From: an uncultured Clostridia bacterium
GTDB taxonomy: Bacteria > Bacillota > Clostridia > TANB77 > CAG-508
Reading direction: 5' to 3'
Length of the DNA: 64,000 nt
Assembly: GCA_934177725.1 (NCBI GenBank)
Contig: CAKPPO010000002.1
Coordinates: 1-64,000, forward strand
In this document: piece after piece, positions 8,878 through 17,687 of the stretch
Position numbering within the stretch: position 1 is the first letter of the stretch
Layout: each line of letters begins with the position of its first letter
Position numbers and translations under genes: made by a program
Notes under the pieces: model-generated
Told to the model about the DNA's origin: nothing
What the model saw: the letters and a program-made list of their open reading frames with translations, nothing else
The model's database searches: none

Positions 8878-9553
8878 TATCATAACCACCTTTTTTATCA
8901 TCTCTATCTATAACGCCATTATCAATATGAATAACTCTTTTCTTCATACGATCTACTATATCTTTTGCATGTGTTGCAACGACTACTGTTGTACCTCTCA
9001 TGTTTATATCGTTAAGTAATGTCATAATATCCCAAGCTGTTTCTGGGTCTAAGTTTCCTGTAGGTTCGTCTGCAATTAACATTGATGGATTATTTACTAG
9101 AGCTCTTGCTAGCGCAACCCTTTGTTGTTCCCCTCCTGATAGTTCATTTGGATACATTTTTGCTTTTCCACTTAATCCTACCATTGCAAGTACCATAGGT
9201 ACTTGTCTTCTTATATGTTTTGGTGTTGCCCTTACTATGTACATAGCAAATGCAACATTATCATATACTGTTTTATCTGGTAATAATCTAAAGTCTTGGA
9301 AAACTACTCCCATGCTTCTTCTTAAATATGGTACTCTTTTAGGTTTTAAGAATGTAGTATCTTTTCCATTTATTATAATATTTCCAGAAGTAGGATCTTC
9401 TTCTTTTAGTATCATTTTTATTAGTGTTGATTTTCCTGAGCCTGATGTTCCTACTAAAAAAGCAAATTCTCCTTTTTCTATTTTAAAATTAGCATTATGT
9501 ACGGCTTCTGTTCCAGTACTATAAGTTTTACTTACATTTCTAAATTCTATCAT
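8867..9553 (-). CDS. ftsE: Cell division ATP-binding protein FtsE
   Basis: 228 residues. ABC ATPase with Walker A GTSGSGKST, Q-loop FQDFRLL, signature LSGGEQQRVALARAL and Walker B LIADEPTGNLD. It pairs with FtsX at the division site. First gene of the ftsEX-M23-M23-ctp run; AAGGAGC precedes the ATG. Confidence 0.95.
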   Translation of the reverse strand: MIEFRNVSKTYSTGTEAVHNANFKIEKGEFAFLVGTSGSGKSTLIKMILKEEDPTSGNIIINGKDTTFLKPKRVPYLRRSMGVVFQDFRLLPDKTVYDNVAFAMYIVRATPKHIRRQVPMVLAMVGLSGKAKMYPNELSGGEQQRVALARALVNNPSMLIADEPTGNLDPETAWDIMTLLNDINMRGTTVVVATHAKDIVDRMKKRVIHIDNGVIDRDDKKGGYDSEI

Positions 9554-9820
9554 ATAATTTAGCTCCTTATTATTTTTATATTGCTTGTTTCCCTAACGTT
9601 ATACTAAAATTTACGCAATTTTATCTTTTCTACCTAATCATAACAATAAAATCAATTATTTGCAATAGTTTTTTGAATAAAAAACCTTGTAATTTATGGC
9701 ACTTTTTCGTATTTTGTCGCTTTTTCTTGTTTTTCCTCTATTTTTGAAATTTCATAAAAAAACAAAATCTAATTTCTGCTATATTTATCTTCTACAGAAA
9801 GTTATCATGCATAGAAAAAA

Positions 9821-9846
9821 ATCTCTCATTACTGAGAGATTTTTTT
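9821..9846. terminator. Bidirectional terminator
   Basis: Stem ATCTCTCA / TGAGAGAT with a 4-nt loop and runs of A before and T after, so it reads as a terminator on both strands. It directly follows the stop codon of the 58-residue Cys protein. The rest of 9554-9820 shows no gene. Confidence 0.8.
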
Positions 9847-10023
9847 CTATGATTTGGTGCATTTTGCACCACTACCATTTGCTTTAAAGATTTCTACATC
9901 AATTGCTGATACTTTAGTGGTTTTTAACAATTCTTCCCGTAATTTAGGATGAACTCTTTGGCAATAAGCTGCCATTTCACAGTATCCAACTTTTTTACAT
10001 AAATTTGCATTGCCACAAGCCAT
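9847..10023 (-). CDS. 58-residue Cys-periodic micro-protein
   Basis: ATG 10023 has AAGGAGG 9 nt upstream and the frame ends at a terminator, so this is a real short gene. Cysteines at residues 3, 9, 15 and 21 are spaced exactly six apart; a fifth is at 54. No signal peptide or membrane segment. Regular Cys spacing suggests metal binding or a crosslinked coat component, but I do not recognise the family. Codon 29 is CGG followed by G. Here the frame stays open for 29 more well-formed codons without a shift, unlike nine other CGG genes in the window; a skip would end the protein after three further residues. Confidence 0.75.
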   Translation of the reverse strand: MACGNANLCKKVGYCEMAAYCQRVHPKLREELLKTTKVSAIDVEIFKANGSGAKCTKS

Positions 10024-10105
10024 AATGTCATTCCTCCTTAAATCTTTAAAAATATATTATTAAAATATACATAAATTATATCATAACTATGCTATTTTGT
10101 AAATA

Positions 10106-11029
10106 TTATATATTTCTTATAATATTTTCTGCTGTAAGTCCAAAGCATTCCATAAGTTCTTCTGCTTTTCCAGATTTTCCAAAAGTATCTTTAATTCCTA
10201 GTCTAGTTACTTTGCATGGATATTCCTCTGCCAACACTTCACATACTGCACTTCCTAATCCGCCTATTATATTATGGTCTTCTATTGTTATTATTTTTTT
10301 AGTCTCTTTAGCGCATTTTATAATTAGCTCTTTATCTATTGGTTTTATTGTATGAATATCTAATACTCTTACATTAATCCCTTTACTCTCTAATTCTTCT
10401 TTTGCTTTTATTGCCTCTGCTACCACATCTCCTGTAGCTATTATTGTGGCATCTGTGCCTTCTCCTATTTGAACTGCTTTTCCTATTTCAAATTTTTGGT
10501 TTTCTTCATATATAATAGGTGTTTCCATTCTTGATAATCTTAAATATACAGGTCCGTTTATTTTACTAATTTCTCTTACGGCCCATTTAGTTTGGACATC
10601 ATCCGAAGTACACATTACTGTCATATTTGGAAGCGTTCTCATTAATGAAATATCTTCTAGCATTTGATGTGTTGCTCCATCTTCTCCTACTGTTATTCCG
10701 CTATGTGTTGCACAGATTTTTACGTTTAGTTTTGGATAACATATACTATTTCTTATTTGATCATATGCCCTACCTGCTGCAAATACGGCAAATGTACTTG
10801 CATATGGAATTTTTCCACATGTAGAAAATCCTGCTGCAGTTGCCAACATATCTTGTTCTGCAATTCCCATATCAAAAAATCTATTTGGAAATTCTTTTGC
10901 AAATAATATTGTTTTAGTTGCAGTTGATAAATCTGCATCTAGTACCACTACGTTTTCATTTTCTTTTCCTAATTCTAATAATGCTTCTCCATAGCTTTGT
11001 CTTGTTGCTTTTTTTATTTCTTTATTCAT
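10106..11029 (-). CDS. Transketolase, C-terminal subunit
   Basis: 307 residues from ATG 11029 (AAAGGAGG upstream). It holds the pyrimidine-binding and C-terminal domains of transketolase: the glutamate region MGIAEQDML, the DGATHQMLEDI stretch, and the final domain with LDIHTIKPID. With the N-terminal subunit encoded just upstream it forms a split transketolase that moves two-carbon units in the non-oxidative pentose phosphate pathway. Split enzymes of this form are common in Clostridia. A DXS-like function is less likely at this length. Confidence 0.9.
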   Translation of the reverse strand: MNKEIKKATRQSYGEALLELGKENENVVVLDADLSTATKTILFAKEFPNRFFDMGIAEQDMLATAAGFSTCGKIPYASTFAVFAAGRAYDQIRNSICYPKLNVKICATHSGITVGEDGATHQMLEDISLMRTLPNMTVMCTSDDVQTKWAVREISKINGPVYLRLSRMETPIIYEENQKFEIGKAVQIGEGTDATIIATGDVVAEAIKAKEELESKGINVRVLDIHTIKPIDKELIIKCAKETKKIITIEDHNIIGGLGSAVCEVLAEEYPCKVTRLGIKDTFGKSGKAEELMECFGLTAENIIRNI

Positions 11030-11085
11030 TTTAACCTCCTTTTTAGAAGCATACAACTCTATGTTTTTAGTTGTATAATTTATTC

Positions 11086-11910
11086 TTAAATTTCACTTAA
11101 TTCTTTTATTGCTTGTTTAAACTCTTCTTCGCTTGGTGCTTTTCCATGCCATTCTGCTTTACCTTCCATAAAAGATACGCCTTTACCTTTTATAGTTTTA
11201 GCAATAATCATTGTTGGTTTTTCTTTAGTTAATTTAGCTGTTTCAAAAGCATCTATTAATTGTTCTATATTATTACCGTCAACTACTATTGTATTAAATC
11301 CAAAGCTTTTAAACTTTCCTTCTAAATTATCTAATCCTTTTACTTCTTCGACTTTTCCGTCTATTTGAAGTCCGTTGTAGTCTACTATTACACACAAATT
11401 ATCCAAATGATATTTACTAGCAGTCATTGCAGCTTCCCAAACTTGCCCTTCTTCTATTTCTCCATCTCCTAATAGACAATACACTCTGTAACCATCGTGG
11501 TTTAATTTAGACGAAAGTGCCATTCCATTAGCTACAGATAAGCCTTGCCCTAATGAACCTGTTGAAATATCTACACCAGGAACTTTATTCATATCTGGAT
11601 GTCCTTGTAAGTTTCCATTTATTTTTCTAAATTCTTTTAATTTTTCTTTTGCAAAAAATCCTCTTTCTGCTAAAGTTCCATATAATGCAGGTGCACAATG
11701 ACCTTTTGACAAAACAAATCTGTCTCTTAATGGTGCTTTGGGTTCTTTTTCGTTTATATTCATTTGATTAAAGTATAATACTGTTAATATATCTGCACAA
11801 GAAAGTGATCCTCCTGGATGCCCTGATTTTGCATTGTATACTTGTTCTATTATTGATATTTTTACTTTTTTTGAGATTTCTTTTAATTCTTCTATGCTTT
11901 CAATTTTCAA
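11086..11910 (-). CDS. Transketolase, N-terminal subunit
   Basis: 274 residues, TTG start at 11910 with AAGGAGGG 8 nt upstream. It carries the thiamine-diphosphate domain: SGHPGGSLSCADIL near residue 30, then GDGEIEEGQVWEAA with the magnesium-binding DG...N motif (VIVDYNGLQ). It needs the C-terminal subunit 56 nt downstream. Together they span about 580 residues, near the size of one-chain transketolases. Confidence 0.92.
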   Translation of the reverse strand: MKIESIEELKEISKKVKISIIEQVYNAKSGHPGGSLSCADILTVLYFNQMNINEKEPKAPLRDRFVLSKGHCAPALYGTLAERGFFAKEKLKEFRKINGNLQGHPDMNKVPGVDISTGSLGQGLSVANGMALSSKLNHDGYRVYCLLGDGEIEEGQVWEAAMTASKYHLDNLCVIVDYNGLQIDGKVEEVKGLDNLEGKFKSFGFNTIVVDGNNIEQLIDAFETAKLTKEKPTMIIAKTIKGKGVSFMEGKAEWHGKAPSEEEFKQAIKELSEI

Positions 11911-11993
11911 ATAAATCCCTCCTTTTTGATATTATCATTTTATATTAGTTTTAATTTATATGCAATATGTATTTTTCTTTTTATATAAAAAAT

Positions 11994-12581
11994 CTAATAG
12001 TAATTCAATGGATTTACATATTCCCCATCTACTCTTATTCCAAAGTGCAAATGACAACCTGTTGTTGCTCCATTTGTTGGTTTCCCAGTACTATCATGGT
12101 AAGTGTTTCCTTGTACTCCATATACATATTTAGGACCTACCATACCTATTATTTCTCCTCTTTTTATATTTTGCCCTACTTGTACTACAAAGTTTGGTGA
12201 TACATGGCAATATGTTATTTTCATATTATTACTAGTTAATGTAATTGTATACCCACCTCCGCCTAAAAAACCTAAATAAGTAATTTCACCATCTACTGCT
12301 GCAATTAATATAGTGCCTTCTGGCGCAGCTATATCTAACCCTTTATGATACGAACTAGCGCCTGCTGTTGGTGAATTTCTTTTTCCAAAATATGATGTAA
12401 TTACATTATACCCTGGTATGGGCCATGCAAAACCTAAATTACTAATTACAATTTCTTCTCCAACTATGCTATTTATAAAATCTGCTTGTATTGTTGGCAT
12501 AAAAAATATGCAAATAAAAATAGTTAAAATTATTATAAAAATCATTATATATTTAAAAGGCTTAAAAAAAGAGCCTACCAT
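11994..12581 (-). CDS. Short membrane-anchored M23 peptidase
   Basis: 195 residues. One membrane segment (about 9-30) with no cleavage site, then an M23 domain with HKGLDIAAPEG, ITYCHVSPN and CHLHFGIRVDGE. The end VNPLNYY is typical of the fold. No coiled coil, unlike the M23 pair at 5590-7945. A sporulation or wall-turnover endopeptidase is likely; I cannot tell which. AAGGAGG precedes the ATG. Confidence 0.85.
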   Translation of the reverse strand: MVGSFFKPFKYIMIFIIILTIFICIFFMPTIQADFINSIVGEEIVISNLGFAWPIPGYNVITSYFGKRNSPTAGASSYHKGLDIAAPEGTILIAAVDGEITYLGFLGGGGYTITLTSNNMKITYCHVSPNFVVQVGQNIKRGEIIGMVGPKYVYGVQGNTYHDSTGKPTNGATTGCHLHFGIRVDGEYVNPLNYY

Positions 12582-12614
12582 AAGAATTCCTCCTTAAAAT
12601 AAGCCCCTATTTTA

Positions 12615-13037
12615 TTATTTTTTAAATACAAAAATTTTACTAAATACATAATTTGCTACAATTACTATGACTTGAGATATTATTTTTATTATTCCATCAT
12701 TAAGTTTTAATAATGTAACTCCTAAAAACATTATAAACATATCCATTAAAAGAGTTGCTATTCTTGAAGTTACAAATTTAGTAGCTTCACCTAATTTATT
12801 TTTATTTGTACTTTCAAACACAAATTTTCTATTTGTTATATATGCAAATGCTACACTAATAATCCAAGCTATAATATTAGCTATTTGTAATTGAATTGCA
12901 TTTTTTGCATTTAAAAATGTCCCTACACATATATAATATGTAACTAATGATACTACTGTTGTTAATACTCCGAACACTACATATAATATAACTTCTTTTG
13001 TGCATACTTTTTTTATTAGTTCTTTTATTTTCTCCAT
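12615..13037 (-). CDS. GtrA-family membrane protein
   Basis: 140 residues with four predicted membrane helices (about 18-38, 50-68, 88-106, 113-133). GtrA proteins are thought to move polyprenyl-linked sugars or assist glycosyltransferases in wall glycosylation. The conserved NRKFVFES and YVFSKIFVFKK segments are present. No glycosyltransferase is adjacent. Confidence 0.85.
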   Translation of the reverse strand: MEKIKELIKKVCTKEVILYVVFGVLTTVVSLVTYYICVGTFLNAKNAIQLQIANIIAWIISVAFAYITNRKFVFESTNKNKLGEATKFVTSRIATLLMDMFIMFLGVTLLKLNDGIIKIISQVIVIVANYVFSKIFVFKK

Positions 13038-13131
13038 TTCTTATTCATACCTTTCTACATTTACCTAAATACTTACTTGGTTCTATTAAAGCTTGTTGTT
13101 CAACATTTAATAAAACTTTTTCCAAAAGTAA

Positions 13132-13165
13132 AAGTTAGAATAAACTATTATGTTTTTTCTAACTT
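13132..13165 (-). terminator. Terminator after tRNA-Trp
   Basis: Stem AAGTTAGAA / TTCTAACTT with TTTACTTTT downstream on the minus strand. The same stem sequence occurs at 5508-5546. Confidence 0.65.
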
Positions 13166-13178
13166 CCCCCTTATTTTA

Positions 13179-13253
13179 TGGCAGGGGTAGTAGGATTCGA
13201 ACCCACACAGGCGGTTTTGGAGACCGATGTGCTACCATTAACACTATACCCCT
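13179..13253 (-). tRNA. tRNA-Trp (CCA)
   Basis: 75 nt including an encoded 3' CCA. Acceptor AGGGGTA / TACCCCT, anticodon loop CTCCAAA giving anticodon CCA, and T arm GTGGG-TTCGAAT-CCTAC. It reads UGG; it is not a decoder for CGG. Confidence 0.93.
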
Positions 13254-13354
13254 ATGTAATGTTAAGACTTTTTAAATCTTAACATATTTTTTTATATTGT
13301 GCAAGTATTTTTCAAAATTTTTAGTTAGTATCTACATTTTTTATACACATTTTT

Positions 13355-13834
13355 TTAAACTTGTGTAAATGTTTCTGGTAGCCTATAATGTATACTTCCA
13401 TTATATTCTACTCCCTTTGGATAATATATTGTATGTGATTGCTCATTTATAATATATAAATCTTTCAGATTGTCAGCACTAGTTATTTCTGTATTTTCAT
13501 CCATTTCTAAAACTTTTTTATAGTCATTTCCATAATTTAATTTTACTTCTAATTGTCTAACATCTAATACATAATATTCATTGCTATCATTTATATTCTT
13601 TATTGACTCTATTTCAGCAGTATCTGTATATCTATTTAATAATGGTAAATCTTTTGCTCTTACATAATATTGTTCTATTTCTTCTCTTAGACTTTTTAAA
13701 TCTGTTTCAAAATTTGTCTTATTTTTTTGTTCATTATATGGTTGTATGTTAACTGCTATAGTAAATGATAGTAATACCATAATAATTATTGTAATTGTTA
13801 AAGTTATTAAAGTAACTCCACTTTCACTTTTCAT
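13355..13834 (-). CDS. Prepilin-like single-pass protein
   Basis: 159 residues from ATG 13834 (AAAGGAG upstream). The N-terminus SGVTLITLTITIIIMVLLSF resembles a type IV prepilin: a glycine cleavage site, then a hydrophobic helix, but with V-T-L-I in place of the usual F-T-L-[IV]-E. The rest looks like a mixed alpha/beta pilin head. No other pilus genes are near. A minor pilin or a structural membrane protein are both possible. Confidence 0.6.
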   Translation of the reverse strand: MKSESGVTLITLTITIIIMVLLSFTIAVNIQPYNEQKNKTNFETDLKSLREEIEQYYVRAKDLPLLNRYTDTAEIESIKNINDSNEYYVLDVRQLEVKLNYGNDYKKVLEMDENTEITSADNLKDLYIINEQSHTIYYPKGVEYNGSIHYRLPETFTQV

Positions 13835-13894
13835 ACATATTCTCCTTTTAGATTCATTGTACATTAAAAGGCACTATTTAAAAGTGCCCTCGTT

Positions 13895-14350
13895 TTATTC
13901 ATCGTCTTTATTAATGTCTTTTAGCAATTCTAATTGAGAAATTAGTAATGATTCCATTTTTGCTTTATACACATCAAATTGTTTTTTAATGTCTTCTAGT
14001 TCTTTTTTCTTCATTAAAATTTCTTGTCCTAAATCATCTACTGATTTTCTAGCATTTCCTTCTGCTTCTTTTATAATTTGTTCTGCTTGTTGTCTTGCTA
14101 CATCTTTTACTTCTTCTGCAGTTGATTGTGCCATTACTAATGTATTTTGCAATGTATCTTCAATTTTTTTATAATGTAATAAACTACTTTCTAGCTCATC
14201 TACTCTTGATTTTAATTCTGTACTTTGTTTATATGCTTTTTCATAATCAGCTGTTAAGTCATCTAAAAATTCATCTACTTCTTCTACACTATATCCATTC
14301 ATCATTTGTTTTGAAAATTTTTTATTTTCTATGTCTAATGGTGTTATCAT
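13895..14350 (-). CDS. divIVA: DivIVA-domain cell division protein
   Basis: 151 residues. The N-terminus ITPLDIENKKFSK and GYSVEEVDEFLDDL is the DivIVA lipid-binding domain; residues 35-145 form a coiled coil. DivIVA marks curved membrane at septum and poles and recruits division or wall proteins. It follows sepF, as in many Firmicutes. AGGAGG precedes the ATG. Confidence 0.92.
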   Translation of the reverse strand: MITPLDIENKKFSKQMMNGYSVEEVDEFLDDLTADYEKAYKQSTELKSRVDELESSLLHYKKIEDTLQNTLVMAQSTAEEVKDVARQQAEQIIKEAEGNARKSVDDLGQEILMKKKELEDIKKQFDVYKAKMESLLISQLELLKDINKDDE

Positions 14351-14380
14351 AATTTTTCCTCCTATATATTAAGCACAAAA

Positions 14381-14848
14381 TTATCCATTTGAATTTCTAA
14401 GCCAAGATACAGATAATTTATTTTTTAATTCTTCTCTAGCTAAATCGCTTGTAATTTCATAATTATATGGTGCAATTAGGAATATAGAATTTGATACTTT
14501 TTGAATATGTCCATCTAATGCATGAACAGCACCACTAATAACATCTACAATACGTCTTGCTACATCTTTGTTAACGTATTCTAAATTAACAATTACTGAT
14601 TTCTTTTCTTTTAATAAATCACAAATTGCTTCTGATTGTTCAAATGTAGTTGGTTGTGATATAACCATCTTAATTTGTTCTGTTTGTGGCATATTTACAA
14701 CTTTACTTCCACGTCTATTCCAAAAATTTCTTCCTTCATCTTGTTCTTGTTCTGTTTCTTGTTCCATTTCTTCCTCTTCTTCGTACTCTTCTCCTGCTGT
14801 ATCTACTCCAAATAAATCTAATACTTTGTTCATGATTGCTCCTGACAT
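14381..14848 (-). CDS. sepF: Cell division protein SepF
   Basis: 155 residues: N-terminal membrane-binding helix (MNKVLDLFG), an acidic linker of Glu and Gln, and a SepF fold at about 57-145 (VVISQP.TFEQ region, NLEYVNKDVARRIVDVISGA, SNSIFLIAPYNYEI). SepF rings bundle FtsZ filaments at the membrane. The usual ylmE, ylmG and ylmH neighbours are missing here. Confidence 0.94.
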   Translation of the reverse strand: MSGAIMNKVLDLFGVDTAGEEYEEEEEMEQETEQEQDEGRNFWNRRGSKVVNMPQTEQIKMVISQPTTFEQSEAICDLLKEKKSVIVNLEYVNKDVARRIVDVISGAVHALDGHIQKVSNSIFLIAPYNYEITSDLAREELKNKLSVSWLRNSNG

Positions 14849-14983
14849 TTCAAAACCTCCTAAAATTATCGTCCTTCGTAATCTTTTTAATTATGCTATA
14901 AGTATCTAACTTTTTTATTTTATTGTCAATAGTTTTTTTAAATTGTAATGTTAATTTAATTTCTTTGTAATATTTTTGTAATA

Positions 14984-16219
14984 TTACAACTGTATTTCGT
15001 CATATAATGATATTTTCTTTCTATTATCTACTATTTCGTTTGATACTCCTTTTTCTAGCAATTCCTTTCCACTTTCATAATTTTTTATAATTGAATATTT
15101 TTCTCCCTGTTTTAATACTTGAACATATATTTTATCTGTATATCCTACTCTTTTTCGAATTACATATGCTAAATCATCTGTTTCATATTTTATTGCACTA
15201 TTAGGTACTTTCCAACCACTTACGTCCCACCATATAATATCAAAAGATATTTTTCTATAATTAATTAGTTCTTCTGTATAATTTTCTAATTTAAATACTG
15301 CTAGATCTTCTTCATTACTTTCTTTTGATATATATTCTATTTTTGCCTTTACCTCTTTACTATTTGAAAGTCTAATAATAAGTGTATCTCCAACGTTTGC
15401 TTTCTTTTCTTCCAAGTTTTTATCCTTTAGAATGCATGCTATATAGCATGAAAAATTATCAATAATTTTTCCACTTTCTTCACTTGTTGAAACAATTTGA
15501 CCTGTTTTTAAATGTAAATCTTCTAGCATTTTTTTGCTTAAGCTTCCAAAGTCTGAAGGTGTTAGTATATCTTCTAGTCCATCAACTCTATAAGATACTA
15601 CTCCTGATTTTGTAGCTGTTAAATATTCTGATCCTGAATTTAGTTGATTTTCATACTCACTTCTTTGATTTATTAAGTCTTTTAAATAAGAACCTGCCGG
15701 ACTTTTTTCTCCTGCTATTTTAGCTTTCTTAGTAATATATGAATTTAAATCTTTTTTGTATTCTTTGATTTTCTGCATATCATTTATATGATACATATCT
15801 GTTAATTTGTTTTCTATTTGTTGTTCTATTACTTTTACATCACCTGAAAATACACTGTCTTCTTTTTCCCATGCTTCTTGTATTTTTATATCTAATTCTT
15901 TTATTTGTTTTTTTAAGTTTTCCTCTCCTGACGTTGAATAACGAAAAACGGCTTCCCCCTTTGCAACTTTTTCGCCTTCTGCTTTAATTTGTACTAAACC
16001 ATTTTTATAGTTTTCACCTTTCAAAACAGTCTCATCTCTAATTATATATCCTTGTACTGTTTCTTCTGAGGATATTTTTCCGTTTTCTACAACAAATGTA
16101 TCTGTTGGCTTTATTATTAAGTTATATACCATATAAATAACATAACTTAGAATAGCAATTAAAATTATAATAAATATAAATTGCTTATTTCTATTTATTT
16201 TTTTTCCTTTTTTATTCAC
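14984..16219 (-). CDS. HlyD-like membrane protein
   Basis: 411 residues, GTG start overlapping the miaA stop (GTGA). One membrane helix at about 13-33, a lipoyl-like segment with GLVQIKAEGEKVAKGEAVF near residue 75, a long helical hairpin (about 105-195) and a second half-lipoyl part. This is the clostridial HlyD-like protein usually found beside sepF. True HlyD proteins bridge export pumps; no transporter is next to this one, so its role, perhaps in envelope assembly at division, is inference. Confidence 0.75.
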   Translation of the reverse strand: MNKKGKKINRNKQFIFIIILIAILSYVIYMVYNLIIKPTDTFVVENGKISSEETVQGYIIRDETVLKGENYKNGLVQIKAEGEKVAKGEAVFRYSTSGEENLKKQIKELDIKIQEAWEKEDSVFSGDVKVIEQQIENKLTDMYHINDMQKIKEYKKDLNSYITKKAKIAGEKSPAGSYLKDLINQRSEYENQLNSGSEYLTATKSGVVSYRVDGLEDILTPSDFGSLSKKMLEDLHLKTGQIVSTSEESGKIIDNFSCYIACILKDKNLEEKKANVGDTLIIRLSNSKEVKAKIEYISKESNEEDLAVFKLENYTEELINYRKISFDIIWWDVSGWKVPNSAIKYETDDLAYVIRKRVGYTDKIYVQVLKQGEKYSIIKNYESGKELLEKGVSNEIVDNRKKISLYDEIQL

Positions 16220-17136
16220 TTATTTATTTCCTCCAAGATAATATGAATATTTTCAGATATTGTATTTTCTCCATTTAACCATATTGTTTCTTTATTCTTT
16301 CTAAACCATGTAAGTTGTCTTTTTGCATACCTTCTTGATTCTAGTTTTATTTTTTCTATTGCCTCTTCTTTTGTTAATTTTCCTTCTATGTATTCTACAA
16401 TTTCTTTGTATCCTAACGCTTGTAATGATGTTGGAAGCTTTTCATATTTTTCATAAATATTTCTTACCTCTTCTATTAAGCCTTTCTCTACCATAATGTC
16501 TACTCTTTTATTAATTCTTTCATATAAAATTTCTCTGTTCATGTCTATTGCAAACATTTTATAATCAAATTCTGGTTCTTTCCTTGATTCTTTTTCTAAT
16601 TCTGTTTTTGTTTTCCCTGTTTGGTGGTATATTTCTAATACCCTTAAAATTCTTTTTCTATCATTTTGGCTTATCTTTTCCATTGCTAGTGAATCTATTT
16701 TTTTCGCTTCTTCATATAGTTTTTCTAAACCATCTTTTTCTATTAATTCTTCAAGATATTTTCTATATTGAAGGTCAATTTCTAATTCTGGATATTCTAT
16801 TTCATAGATAAGTGAATCTATATATAAGCCTGTTCCTCCAACTACAATAGGAATTTTTCCCTTTGCTATAATTTCTCTTATATATTTTTTAGCATCCTTC
16901 TTATAATCTGCAACACTATATCTTACTTCTGGACTTATAATATCTAACATATAATGCATAATATTTTGTTTTTCGTCTTCATCTGGCTTAGCTGTTCCTA
17001 TATCCATTTCTTTATATATTTGCATTGAATCTGCTGAAACTATTTCTCCATTTATTGCTTTTGCAAGTTCAATAGATAGTGCTGTTTTTCCAGACGCAGT
17101 AGGTCCTCCTATAACTATTACTTTAGTTTTTTGCAT
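16216..17136 (-). CDS. miaA: tRNA dimethylallyltransferase MiaA
   Basis: 306 residues. P-loop GGPTASGKTALS at the N-terminus, SADSMQIYKEMDIGTAKP, GGTGLYIDSL and the C-terminal RRYAKRQLTWFRKN. It puts a dimethylallyl group on A37 of tRNAs that read U-starting codons and so affects reading-frame upkeep. It follows mutL as in many bacteria. Confidence 0.96.
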   Translation of the reverse strand: MQKTKVIVIGGPTASGKTALSIELAKAINGEIVSADSMQIYKEMDIGTAKPDEDEKQNIMHYMLDIISPEVRYSVADYKKDAKKYIREIIAKGKIPIVVGGTGLYIDSLIYEIEYPELEIDLQYRKYLEELIEKDGLEKLYEEAKKIDSLAMEKISQNDRKRILRVLEIYHQTGKTKTELEKESRKEPEFDYKMFAIDMNREILYERINKRVDIMVEKGLIEEVRNIYEKYEKLPTSLQALGYKEIVEYIEGKLTKEEAIEKIKLESRRYAKRQLTWFRKNKETIWLNGENTISENIHIILEEINK

Positions 17137-17147
17137 ATTTTTGCTCC

Positions 17148-17681
17148 TTAAATTTGATTTGCTGTAACCTTATTTGTTTGAACTTCATTTGCATTTACTA
17201 CATTTATAATTCCTTCATTATTGTTAATTTCTGTTGTTTGTTCATTTTGAACTATTGTATTTGTTTGATTTTGCTCCATATTTTTAATGTTTTTTTGTAC
17301 ATTTACAAAGTAGAAATATTCTATTACTAAAATTACAATAAGTAGTATAACTAATGCACTAAGTTTTCTTGATAATTCTTGTACTTTTATTTTTTTATTT
17401 TTAAATTTTCTATATTGTGATGCAAAATATGGTATAAATAAAATTACATTTATTGGTACAAATAAATATGTAACAAAATTTTTCATTGCTTCGTGAACAG
17501 TTGAATCTATACCAAATCCGCTTATCCAATATGTAATTGAGACTAGTATATACATAACTGCTACACTTATAGCAAGAAACAATACAATTTCCTTTTTAGA
17601 CATTTTTTTAATAAATTGATATGTTATACTTATTGCAATTATATTTGCAATTATTATTGCTATTGTTAAATATATATCCAT
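17148..17681 (-). CDS. Membrane protein between mutL and miaA
   Basis: 177 residues with four hydrophobic segments (about 3-22, 30-52, 68-88, 105-125), then a polar Asn- and Gln-rich tail of some 50 residues on the last face. I do not recognise the family. Spacing of 6 and 11 nt to mutL and miaA places it in their operon. Confidence 0.65.
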   Translation of the reverse strand: MDIYLTIAIIIANIIAISITYQFIKKMSKKEIVLFLAISVAVMYILVSITYWISGFGIDSTVHEAMKNFVTYLFVPINVILFIPYFASQYRKFKNKKIKVQELSRKLSALVILLIVILVIEYFYFVNVQKNIKNMEQNQTNTIVQNEQTTEINNNEGIINVVNANEVQTNKVTANQI

Positions 17682-17687
17682 ACTATT

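Noticed and set aside
9000..9524. Long plus-strand frame opposite ftsE, and similar frames opposite other genes
   Set aside because: They mirror minus-strand genes, have no ribosome binding site and code for low-complexity sequence typical of antisense AT-rich DNA.
13179..13253. tRNA-Trp as a reassigned CGG decoder or as the prophage attachment site
   Set aside because: Its anticodon CCA pairs with UGG only, and it lies 20 kb from the prophage with no integrase or repeat nearby.
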